A stretch of 64,000 nt of DNA from Sclerurus mexicanus (Eukaryota > Chordata > Aves > Passeriformes > Furnariidae). The position numbers were made by a program, and so were the translations under genes. The stretch is taken from contig VWZF01005202.1 of assembly GCA_013396755.1 (NCBI GenBank), forward strand, positions 258,614 through 322,613, written 5' to 3'. Shown here in pieces: positions 36,452 through 48,300 of this stretch (position 1 is the first letter of the stretch; the number at the start of each line of letters is the position of its first letter). The notes below the pieces were generated by a model. That model made no database searches and was not told the DNA's origin. It saw only the letters and a program-made list of their open reading frames with translations.

Positions 36452-39400
36452 GGTATAGTGAGACCATGGCATACACTGCCTTCACAATGTGAACTGGAAC
36501 TTTTCAGGTCTCTAGTAAATGAGTAACATGAGGTAATTCCCATCTTTTGTACAGCTGTAATGTAATTTCACCAATCTAGGTGCAATTATTTTCAGTGTAT
36601 ACATATGGCAATCAAGGAAATGAAGTATCATAAAAAGGGTATTTAACATTTATTTTTCACTCTAGTGTAGACTCCTAGTGCTTTTTTCCTTTGTGCTAGG
36701 TATTTACTGTATATCATAATTTGATTTACAACGGATCATCACACAACACTCTTATAAGCATGGTCATCAACATTATGGTTTTCTTGCTTTCTTCTTATTA
36801 CTCTCATCTAGGGAAGATTTGCAGTACACAATAAAGTAGCTCCAATACTGTTGCAGTGTCAAAACTAATGGAAAGCATCACAAATCCCAACACTGTAAAT
36901 CATGCTTCCTTCCTCCTCTTGGTCACAAAACATAACGACAGCTGAATCTAAGCACAACACACCAATTCTTCTCACAGTGTTTTGCATGGGCATCGAGCCT
37001 TTTATCTACAGATCCTACTGTTCCTTGGAAGTTTGAATTTCAGTCTGCAGACTCCTCACAATACACAGCTAAGAGAACTACATTAGTTGCCTATCATTGC
37101 ATCAGGGCACAAAAAAGAAGTGCTTTACTTGAAATGGGATTCCCAGTTCGAAGAGGATTCATACATCTGCTTTTTCAGACAATGCACTGACCTGCCCCCT
37201 CACTCTCATCCAGCAGCTCAGACAGATCCCAAGGGGAATTTATGCTCCTGTACTCATGAACAGTCTCAAAATAAAGTGAAGAAGTTGTTAAGTCACCAAA
37301 GTTATGCTGAGCTCTAGATAGATATACTGAGCAGGAGGAAGAGAGGCAAAAGGAGCAATATATGCACTTCCTCGAACACAGGCATTTAGGGTTAGTCTGC
37401 TCAGGATCAGACCTATTCTCAGGGCTTGTGCCCTCCAGGGAGCGGGGAAAAGAGCCTGCTCCAATCCCATTTATCAACTCTCATCCAGGGGGCCTCTTAG
37501 GAATGTTAGACTTTTCCAGATAAAGCATTTAAAGGAAGGAGGGATTGGATTATCATTTAACATGTTATGCAGGCCACACCTCTTAAATAATCAATTCATA
37601 CATAGATCCTCAATACACAGATAAAAATAGGTATACTATATCAATATAGTTACACAATATAGATACTCATCTACTGATCCTGATTAACTGATCTTTAACT
37701 TCAGCACACACCCCAAATCAATGCAGAATCCAGAACTTTCTGTAGAGGTTCTCTCTGCACCTTTGAAATCTTTAGTCACAGGTGCTAGTTCTTCCTAGAG
37801 CTGGTGACAACCTTTGAAAGGCCTCATACACTTGAGGAACAAAGACCAAAATACAGCATACCTTTTGGGTCTTAAAAGAACTACTGCTGACTATTAAATG
37901 CAATATAACCATCTCCTTGCAATACCTCATTTTTTTAATTCAGTAACAATAATCATTGAGGTTATAGCATGTGAGCTTAATTTTTTTCAGCTCTTTATGA
38001 GCTTTACAAAACACTGAAGATCCTCTACCTTTCTCTGAAGGTCATGGGACTCCAAATAAAAATAGTGATAATTAGGTCAATACTACAGAACATTAATCCA
38101 AAATAAAGACAAAGATTTTAAAACTTTTTGAGAAAACGTGTACAAAAAAGTCCCCCAAACTCACAAAGCTAATGATGAAATTCATTACAGTAAAATGGCT
38201 AGTCTACTGTTCTAAGTTTTCCAGAACATCTGAGACATTGCTGAATCTTAGCAACTTAACTAGCAACAGTCTGATGTAAGTGATATGGGTAGGATTAAAA
38301 AGCTTTCTTGATTTCAAAGGACATATTGGAATATCACCTGGAAAAGTGACTCTTTGGTAATGCAAGCCTACCTATGATTTTCATTTACTCCATATATTTT
38401 TAATGTGTATTATTCAGTTCTCCACTTCCTCACTATTTTATACCGTTTGTCAGGGACTGTTCCTGGTTAGTCTGACTGGCTGGTACCCTGGTAAAGCAAG
38501 AAGGGAATCAGTTTTGCAGATTTTAACTGCAAGATAGCTAGTAATAAAAGAAAATATATGAACATCTGGATCAAGAACATTTTTGAACAGGAACTTGAAA
38601 ATGGCTCACACAATGGAGGCATTAAATTATGGAATTACAGAACATTACACACATTGCAGAAATGCTGCTTATATTTAGTTTTACTGACATGGTAAATTAC
38701 CAGCCTTGTTCACTGTAACACATACTTTTAAATTATCTGCTCAGATTTATCAGCGTAACTAGATTTATTACACACATGTAGATGCCTGTTTTATAAAACA
38801 TACCAACTGTGCCAAAACGACCACACTGGAATCCTCTGCCTCTCATCCAAGAAGAAATGCATTGAAAGCATCACTGAACTGCCCTACGAAGTCTTCAGTC
38901 TTATGAGATCACACCCAAAGTAGAAAATATTTTATGATTTGCTAATCTCCATGTCAAAAATACTTAAACCCCCCACCCAAGACTACTACATTTTGGTCAT
39001 TTGGCCATTATTACACAAGGTGAAGACCAAGACTAACAATTCTTTTCTTATGAGCAGTGGTTGGTATCTTTACTGTCACCCTGGATCCTTTTTACATAAA
39101 CATTTAATTTTTATTTATAACAGAGGAAAAAGTCAAAAGCAAGAGGATGAAAATGGAAAAAAAACCCCCAAATTCTCATATAAATTTTAATAACACAAGA
39201 CTTACCACTCCTGATGGAAAGGCTTTTTTTAAACTGCCTATGTCTAAGTACCACCCCAACACTAGGGGGTATCTCTCCCAAAGATACCTTTCCTTCTAGG
39301 GCCACCACTGGAGGCCAAGGGGGACACCCTCTGCAGACATCTCAAGTATCACTGGGCATCAGTGTGTTGGCTGCTGAACCAAGACGCTAATTACATTCCC

Positions 39401-40675
39401 AAACATGAGACTGCAATCAAGGCACACTTCATGATTCAGATTTGGTGTTGAAAAGCCTTCTCCATCAGGATTCTCGTGGGAGTAGTTAATGACAGCAGCC
39501 CCTGAGGGATTCCACACACACCACACCACCAGATGAAAGGATGCTTCCGAAAGATTTCTGTGACTCTGACTACCAAGATATCTGTGTGGATCATTGCACA
39601 CTTTGGTGCTCTTGTAAATGGGATGGTCAGTATCTTTCTAACCACAACAGTCCAATAAAAACAAAAGTTCAAAAACTGCATTCGGTTTGCTTTTCCTTGT
39701 TCTGAAACCTTCTGACAGGTAAACTTTTGATTCAGGTCATCTGTATGGTGCACAGATGACACGCCATCAGATAAATTTCAAGGTCTTCTTCAGCTTTGAA
39801 GCTCTACAGACAAGCTCTCGCACTAAGCCAAAAATTCCTTAAGAAATTTTCAGCGATTATGAAGGGGGTGTAAGGGCAGAAGAGTTAATAATTTTGATTC
39901 CTGGACAAACTAGGTGGAACAGCCCCTCTTCATATGTGCAGCTTTAAATATTTAACCCCTATGGTACCATAAGCTGTTCCAAGTCAGAATTATTCAGATA
40001 GAGGAATACAGGGAAATACAGCCTTATTATGGTGTGGTGCACTGGCCTTGACCACATGTTTCAAATTCTTCTGGTAGTGTCAAAAAATGATGCTAGGCAT
40101 CCAGAAATTGTGTCAACAATGTTTTTACACCGAAGACTGAGCAAATGGATTTCTCTGTAGAAGTTCATGAGCATGGAAATACATTTCCATTCCTAGTAAA
40201 CATGAAGATGCTTTATTTAGTGCTGAGCTGAACAATGGACCAATTCAGTTTCAGGGTAAGACTGATTTCCAGAGGTCTTGAGAACAAACACTTCAGTGTA
40301 CAAGTATTTTGAGGTCTCAGTGTATGGGAGGAATATCCCCAAACCCAGGAGGAGTTCAGAAGGAAGTGAAGATACCCTTGGGGTACAGTTATTGCAGGAC
40401 ACTGACAAAAAATTGGTAGAAGTAGAAAATATGTTTTTGGGTAAAGCATTGCTGAAAGCATATGTGTAAGAAATCTCCTCTGAACAGTCCTAAAATAGTT
40501 TCAGTAGCAGCAATTTTTTTTTTTTAATTCCATCACATTAATATTCAACACACACATAAACTGGCACTATAAAGAATGATTGTTACATATTGACCACTGA
40601 ATGGTCCACAGATAGCAGTGACATATCTCTAATAATGATATGCTTTAACCTTAGGCAAATAGTTCTAGATTTTCC

Positions 40676-40691
40676 TTTTTTTTTTTTTTTT
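40676..40691. repeat. T16 homopolymer
   Basis: A 16-base T run is followed by ACAG, which makes it resemble a splice acceptor. The downstream frames close quickly and no exon is proposed. Confidence 0.85.
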
Positions 40692-42342
40692 ACAGTGCTC
40701 ACAGAGGAAATCGTTACTGATCTAGATAAATATTTCAAAGTTCAGTTCAGTTAAGAGCTTTACTTAGATTTTAGACATCATTTTGCCTTTAGGCTAATTT
40801 ATCTTATTCTCCTCCTTTCTCTTCCCAAGTAAGGCTGTATATTAAAATTTCATGTTCTTTTCTATAAAATAATTAATTTAAAAAAAAAGGAAAGAAAAAA
40901 CAAGGGCCATTATGGTGGTAAAAGAGAAAATATGAGCAGACTGCCTTACAATACATAAATTGTTTTAGAAAACTAAAATACAAGAATGAAATAGTACTAT
41001 TATTAATACATTTAGCCATGAATAATCACAGGTCTAAGAACTATCATTATCTGGTTGTGATTGATCTAACAAGTAGGAGTACAAAACATTTTTGAATGGC
41101 ACTGTCAAACAATGTTAAGAAAATATTTTCACGTGAATGAAGATTTTTGTGGAAACTGGAAATGGGAGGGTTTTCTTGTCAAGATTTTTGTTGTGTACAC
41201 ACAGTTATGGTGTTAGTAGTTCTGCTGAAGAGTTTTAAAGCTGGTATTTGCTATAAAACTTCAAACGCAAATCTGTGAACTTCTCGAAACATAAGAAGAA
41301 ATGAGAAAACTGAAACTTGGTACTTGGCAACTCCAAGCAGATCTTTTCCCATCCCAAGAATTGTACCTTACACATATCATTATAGTCACAGTGTAATTAC
41401 TGCTCATTTTGAACTTTTACAAATGGGGGACAATGTCAGAAGTCAGCACCCCTCACTGCCAATATAATTTCTGATATTCATAATGCTTATAACCATTGTA
41501 AGATCCTTAGGGCTTCCTCAAGGATGGCATAGTAAAATTACAGGAACACCTATTAAACTAGGTAAATAAGTTCTGATCACAACAGAGGTTTCATAGAAAC
41601 AAGAATTTCTTTTTATAAAACTGTCAAAAGTTCACTGTCAATAGACTCCTACAGTTAATTTTTTCCTACTCATTCAAAAAAGTAATGTTTTGTACTAAAT
41701 AACAAGGTAATGCTACTAGTCTGCATTACTCAGTTAACTTACTAAGGGCTGTTCAGCTATTTGTTTTGCACTCAATCTGCATCTTCCTGACCATCCAAGA
41801 GTCATGCACAGTGTTGACACCTAGGAATGGTGAATCTGCTCTCCAAGATACCAGAAAAAAACAGGAAGATTTGCCACATTTCCAACAGCATCTGGGAAAC
41901 TTTATGTAGTCACAGCAAGGTTAAGTATGTTCATCATCCAAACCTAGATGAAAACCAGTAATTTGAACAGCCCTGATCTAGATACGTGGAAAAGGCAATC
42001 AGTAAACACTGACTCTTTAACTGTTTAGGGGAAAAAAACATTTTTAAGTTGTGTTCCCGTTTAATCTTATTTTCAAATAGATCAGTCTCAAAAAATTGAT
42101 CTCCATTTCAGCAAACTCAATTTGATTATACTCATGATGACAGTGAAAGCATTTTTGTCAGCTGCAACTGAAATGGCTAAAATCCGAGTACCTTCAGAGA
42201 ACATTAAAAACTTCAGTAAAAAATTCAGTTTTTAGATTCAATTACTTTGCAAGTATCTCAAGAGTAATAGCAGTCTATTTCTTGCTATAGGATGCAGAAA
42301 ATGTAGACCTGTATAACACTATAAAAATCATATGTGTGTACT

Positions 42343-42364
42343 TATGGCTTTCATATGGCTTTCA
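42343..42364. repeat. Exact 11-bp tandem duplication
   Basis: TATGGCTTTCA occurs twice without interruption, consistent with a recent slippage event. Confidence 0.85.
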
Positions 42365-42872
42365 GATCACTGTAAATTTTTATTAAAATAATGAAATTGC
42401 TTGTAGAAGTTCCATCAGATAACAACGTAACATTACACTACTGATGTATAATTTGAATGCTATGCAACCAAAAGAAATCTGTCATAACACCCCACACAAT
42501 ACAGAATAGACAAATGCTTTATTCTTCCTGTCAAACAATCAACTGCTGCTTTTTAGGTCTGAAAGTGAGCAACAAAGCTTGCAACAAAATGACCTGGAAT
42601 TCAAATTTCCATTCACAGTTAACATACATAAGCTAAACAATCTTCTCCTGTAAAATATAGTAAGTAATTAAGTGGGGGAAAAAAAATTAAAAATCATATG
42701 CCCAAGTAGACGACACATCCTCTGTAATGCTTGCATTGGGCTTATTTTAGCCTTGTTCACCTTGCATGAAACAGTATAGTTTCAAATGAAAACATCAGGA
42801 AACCTCTGAACTTCAAGGATAAAAAGCTGTCATGGAGAAATTAAACACAAAAGCAGTATTTTAGTTTCAGAT

Positions 42873-43481
42873 GTGCTTTTCAAGCATGAAGTTTGCTCTG
42901 TGTTTTTGTTACAAGCTGCTGACACCCTCCATGGGAAACACAGTTACTTTCAACTATTACTTCAGGACACACCTCTTGTGAGTCCCTCTGAGGTGCTGCC
43001 TCTGTGGTGGGATGGCCTCTCCAAAAGCAAGCAGGAATACTGTGTACAGTCATCATCACTGACTCATCATCATCCTTCCAGTGGTGGCAGAGGTTGCCTC
43101 CTCTTGGTGCAGCCAACAGACCTGCCTGCAACCTTTGAGGAATTCCACAAGAGGAGGAGGACTGATACCACCTGCTCCCCATCCTGCCTCACCAGGGACG
43201 AGCACCCCAGCTGCTCTGAGCACCAGGCAGAGGAAGATCACACAAGGATGCTCCCCTTGGGGCAAAGGTCTGGAGCACAACATGCCTTGGTTTCAGCTTG
43301 GACCACCCAGTTGTACAGGAGACAAATCCTAGCCATATTGTGGCAGGAACACTACCTAAGCCTAAAACACCCTGGTCATGGTTCTACCAAAAAGTATAAT
43401 CACCTTGCTGGGGCAGATGATCACCTCATACCACAGGGATTTAATAACAGTTATTGTATGGAAACAAGCATCATTTTATAA
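42873..43481 (+). other. Longest open frame (202 codons), probably not coding
   Basis: The frame is open for 202 codons in a GC-richer patch (about 42950-43350). The predicted product is His/Ser/Gln/Leu-rich, with no signal peptide, membrane segment or domain that I recognise, and minus-strand frames of 75-100 codons overlap it. There is no clear promoter, splice context or poly(A) signal. A frame of this length is uncommon in AT-rich DNA but falls within chance for 64 kb with GC-richer patches. Alternatives are an exon of an unannotated gene or a decayed repeat. Confidence 0.12.
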
Positions 43482-45247
43482 AAGAAACAGGATTACAGGT
43501 AAATCTTAATGTGATTCCAAACACTAAAGAAAGGCTGTGTTCTTCTTCCTTTCCTTAAACAAAATGACTTCATACATAAAGGGCTGCCACTATCAAGACA
43601 GAACACCTCTTAGATGATCATGAGCAACAAAACACTCTTGGCAGTATTTACTCGGTTTTAATCAGCAGATAGAGTTTAAAAAAAAAAAACACAAAATCAA
43701 AAGACAACAGACTAAAAATCAAGTAAAAACCTACCTCAGGAACCACACGAAGCAGTACCATCTCAATGAAAGGCATGATAAAAGCTTTTAACTCAACTAT
43801 GAACCTTCCCAATTATTTCCAGCACTGACTAACATCCCGAAGTTTGCAGCCCTGACCCTCACTTTCAGTTCCCTGCTGCAATGCTGTTTTCTAGCAGAGA
43901 AGCAATCTGCAAATCGGAAGTATAGCCCATATACAAGGCAGACTCCAAACAAAGGACCACTGTCACACTGAGGTGAATAATCACCTCATGAATAATCACT
44001 CTTCCATGAATAATCTCGTTATTGCAGTCATGAATGATCTGACTCATGAAGCGTCTGCAGCGATGTTTCAGGCTACAATCACTTGCTTATACACAAAGCA
44101 CACCTGGCTATTTCACACTCCCCCCAGCAAATAGATGCTTAGTAATGCTTTGTGGTTTTATAAAAAGCCTGGAGACAGTACAGCCAGAGTCAAGAGGAAA
44201 TTAATTCTCCTATCATTACGTATTTATTGCTCCCTTTTTTAGGAAAGGGGAAGACATACCTACTCCAACCTAGCGCATTCTGTTTTTCACATTAGGCTAA
44301 AACTCAACTTACCAAACCTTTGGCAGCCCGAGTCCAGAATGTGACAAAATGATTATTTAAAAAAAAAAAAAAGAAAATTAAGAGAATACACACGTGTTTC
44401 TTAGTCAGGCAAATTAAGTTTCTTTATAAGCATATTCCCAAGCTGAACACACTTTTTAACTTGAAATAGAGGGAGTGTTTTGTTAAAGCATTATGTAGAT
44501 GTGACGTTGCTTTTATGTAACTCAATTTATCTGAGAAACATGTTGTATCATGTTAAAATATTATAGAGATAAAAGTGTAATAATTGAAATATTTACATAT
44601 TTGTAGTACAAAGAAATAATGTATGCTAACAGGCTATTTGTTGTCACATTAGCTTCAAACAAATAAATGAATAAGGGTTGATTTATTACTGTGTGTCTTG
44701 AGCTGTAGGATGGTAAAATTCCACTGACTGTAGTTTAAATAAAAGTCTAGAAATGTAATGGGAAAAATCTATCAAGTTCATAATTCAAAACAAATAAATG
44801 GTACAATGTGAGGTGTTTATTAAAATAATTAATGAATTTACCTTGTTTATTCATAGTATTTAAAGGACTGACTTCTAAACTGCAATTTCTTACATCTGCA
44901 CTTTAAAGAAGTGTTGACATGTTGGGGGTTGGATGCCATACCCTTCATAAATAACAAACCAGTTGAATCTGTTCTGCAAAGCTTGGCAGCACCTCTGCCT
45001 CAGGAGCCCAGGCCCCCAGCCTGGGGTCCTGCTGCTGCAGCCAGAGACCTCCTGGTGCTCCTCAGTTCGATTTTTGACCCCAGCATTACCACTGTGACTC
45101 TTTCCAGAACCTGACAATTCTAATTATCTTCCAGCCTCTACACAATAAACTGCAGATCAGTCTGCAGACTCTCCTATTGCAATGCCAGCCTCAGTCAGCT
45201 AAAACAGTTTTCTCCCCTCCCTTGTGCCTCACTGCAGCAGGCAAGGT
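43482..45247. other. Non-coding AT-rich stretch
   Basis: No gene is recognised. It includes the degenerate tandem array at 43975-44055 and an AT-rich, non-repetitive block at about 44480-44850 with ATTAATGAATTTA and TTTATTCAT-type homeodomain and FOX-like motifs that could be conserved regulatory DNA. An A run lies at about 44359-44371. Confidence 0.55.
43975..44055. repeat. Degenerate tandem array, GAATAATC units
   Basis: Units starting GAATAATC occur at 43975, 43990 and 44008, and diverged copies GAATGATC at 44032 and GAAGCGTC at 44048, each preceded by a TCAT or CCAT. Spacing is 15, 18, 24 and 16 bases. On the minus strand the frame reads repeated IIH motifs, a by-product of the repeat. 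It is too short and uneven to be a satellite array and is not a CRISPR. Confidence 0.65.
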
Positions 45248-45392
45248 GAGGAAAGAGAGGAGGAGGAGGAAAGGGAAAATAAACTTCAGCTTGCACATAC
45301 ACATGTATGTTTACACACACTTGCATACATGTGTATATAAATACATATTTACATGTCTGCAGTATACCTACAAATATGGGATGTATATATAA
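45248..45392. repeat. 32-base purine tract plus CA/TG/TA-rich tract
   Basis: An uninterrupted purine run (45248-45279, GAGGAGGAGG-type) lies beside an alternating purine-pyrimidine tract (about 45292-45390) made of imperfect CACATACA, ACATGTATGT and TATATAAATACATAT blocks. The first can form triplex DNA and the second Z-DNA or cruciform structures. It is an imperfect microsatellite cluster, not coding. Confidence 0.7.
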
Positions 45393-48300
45393 TCAGAAAT
45401 CAAAGGTGAAGCCCTGAATTCACAGATTTATCAGCTGTTTTGGCTAATGACTCCAAGTGTTGCTGCTGTTTCATATTGAAGCCCACTGGCAAACCAAATC
45501 CAACAGCTGTGGTTTGATTCAGTAGGTTGGCTGCACCCAAAAAAGTCTTGTGAAAATTCTTTCCCTTACACCCAATGCTCATGAAGGGCACCAGGAGGGT
45601 GTGTCCTCACACCAATGCAAGGGCTAGTGCTAGGCAGCAAATGAAACGAGATGTAAAGAATCACCATATACCCTTAATCGTGTGCAGCAGTAGAATCACA
45701 TTTGAGAGTACTTAAGGGATTTAAGAAATCAATTTTAAAATAGTTTCAGGTTTTTTCAGATATGGCAAGTAGATTAAAAGAGTGTTTATTTCAAGTAGTA
45801 TAGCTAAGGCCCTACAGGTCCATGTGTAGATATCCCTTAAAGAAAGAATTTCCTTTCCTAGTTGAAACCAATCTACTGTAAACAGATCAGGTTAAACCAA
45901 AATAAGACATTCTCAATGCAGTATTAGACTGTCAGCAGCTTCCTTCATAATTCCACAGGTATTTTGCAATGGCACAAACCGACCACAGATAAATAAAAGA
46001 AAGAGCAATTCCCAACTATGTTTTTGTAACTATTCTCTCATTCACTCCCAATAATAAAGTATTCTCCCATAAATGCCATGGAATTAGAGCATCTCAGACT
46101 TCATTTTAGAAATAACAGAGATGTTTCTGGGAAATAATAATACTTGTGGAAATATTTGCAGGCTATTGTTCCACTGATGTGTGACTTGAAAGTGAAAATG
46201 TTGAAATTTTAAAACTTGTGGAACCTTTAGACTAAAGTTTCTTAATGTCATGCTACCAAGAAAAAATATATACAGCAGAGGCATAATCCCCCAATAAAAT
46301 TGTTGACATAGCCTTAAATACCAAAAAGCAGTGAAAAGTTCTGAATCTAAATTAAATAATAAATTTTAAAAAATCAAGTTGTGATGAGATTTCTTAACCT
46401 AAGTCATTGGTTGTGTTAAAATTTGCAGCATATTATGGTTATTAAGCAGAACATATTTTTATTTGAGTGTTAAAGTTTGGGACTTTCCTCATATGACCTT
46501 CCTGGCATACTGCCAATACTCAGCTACTGTTGACATTTAATCTGAACATAATCCCTGAAATCTCTGCACCATTACTGGGTTGCATGGGAATGATTCCCTG
46601 ACAACATACACGGACTTGTGCTGTAAATTTTATTTTTCACTTATGGCTGTCCCCCTTCCTTACCAGCTGTTGCAAATGATTTGTTTGAATACAAATAAAT
46701 AAACTATACCCTTTTTTTTGTTATAGAACAACATAATACCTAAAAAAGAAAACAAGTCCAACACTTCTTATTTCAGTTGGTTTTCTACTAATAGCTACCA
46801 TATTTTTAAGGGAGTAAACTCCAGTAAACAAAAAAAGTTCAGCAGCTGATGAAAAGCCAGGGTAATGAGCTGCAGTGGTGCAAACAACCCCATGGACTCT
46901 AAACAGGAGCAAGACCACACTGCAGCAGAGGGATGAGGGCTCCAGCTGAGGGTACTCACACTTGCCTGCAGTCTGAGTGAGCAACTGCCTTTACAAAAAA
47001 AGCACACACTTAAAAGAGCTTTTTTCATACTCAAAGATGCCTCTGATCTCTGAAGCCAACTGCCTTTTTGTCATGAACGCTGTGAAAAATCACAGTGTCC
47101 AAGATTTCCACATCTGTGATTTTTGGCACTTAGGCAAGGGTAGGAACTGAACGTCTGAATGACACTAACGAAAATGAGGCAACACAGCAATTTGTCCCGC
47201 AGGAAAACATGGAAAAGCCTCAGAATCACTGCAATAAGTGTGGATCTCTCACTGTTTTCTATTTGCTCAGAATTTCACAAGTATTTTCCCCCTGTATTCC
47301 CTGTAGGAAGGATCTAGATGGGCAAAGCAGCACTGACTTTAATCTTACTAATGCAGGTCCTAAAAGCAGTGAATCATACAGCAGTAAGAGATCCAGTATG
47401 GGACACAGAGACCTACCCAATGACCTGCATACTTAGTTTAGCAACAATTTAAGTGTCATTACAGTTCATGGGACCTAGCACCAGTCTACCTACATTTGAT
47501 GTGGTCCAATTTCTACCTGAAGCAAAGACTGGCTCTTATTGAGACTTATTAACTGAGTGATCTCAATATTTTCCCTTTCCTATGCAAAGTAAATGAAATG
47601 AACAAGAAAGATTCATTATTCCCTGCAAAAGAGGAACTCAATTTAAGAAAGCATAAAATGAGGACAGATAAATCAATTTTAGGTTTCTTTAAACTTAATT
47701 TTCAGCAGAAAGCTTGCTTTGTTCAGCAGGCTTTTCTCCTTGTGCATTAACCCCTTCCCAGAAAGTCTTTTGCTACGCAGTTGACCAAGTTACCAAGGAC
47801 CATAATTCTGTGGGAAAAAGAGAAAGTGCTCTGAAGCATTCATAAAGGCTTATTTTATTACCTCTAAGTTACTCCTAATGCTAATCTCTTCATACATGTA
47901 AACAAGTATCCTATTTCAAAAGTATTCCTTCAGGTTGGGGTGCAGAGGACCTTTCAGTTCTTTTCCTTCTGCTCTTTAAGAAAGTTAGATTCCAAGGAAA
48001 AATAGGAGCTACTCCTCCAGTCCTTTATTTCTTACAACAGAGTGGCTTCATCCAACCAAGAGCCACTAAAGTCAACGGGGAGCTGTTAATGTTTGGTTTA
48101 GGCCATGTAAGAGTGAGAAATTGAGAAACATGTTTTCACCTGGCCTTCAGCCAGGCACAATGCCACCATTAATGAGTGGCTGCTATAACAACACCTTTTG
48201 AAAGAGTCATATGCGAGATGAATTAACGAACACAATGCGCACCTCACCTCCATCTCACAGAGGGGAAATATCATTGCAGCTTTATCATAAATATGTTTAG

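Larger units (their letters stand above)
35711..42872. other. Unique non-coding stretch
   Basis: No gene is recognised. Present are a perfect inverted repeat (36424-36451), a 12-bp palindrome TATGGTACCATA (39960-39971), a 16-base T run (40676-40691), and an exact 11-bp tandem duplication TATGGCTTTCA (42343-42364). Open frames are all short and random in composition. Confidence 0.6.

Noticed and set aside
40676..40695. Splice acceptor (T16 followed by ACAG)
   Set aside because: No extended open frame or donor follows; T runs ending in CAG are common in this DNA.
43975..44055. CRISPR-like repeat array
   Set aside because: Repeats are 8-10 bases, diverged, unevenly spaced and in a eukaryotic context.
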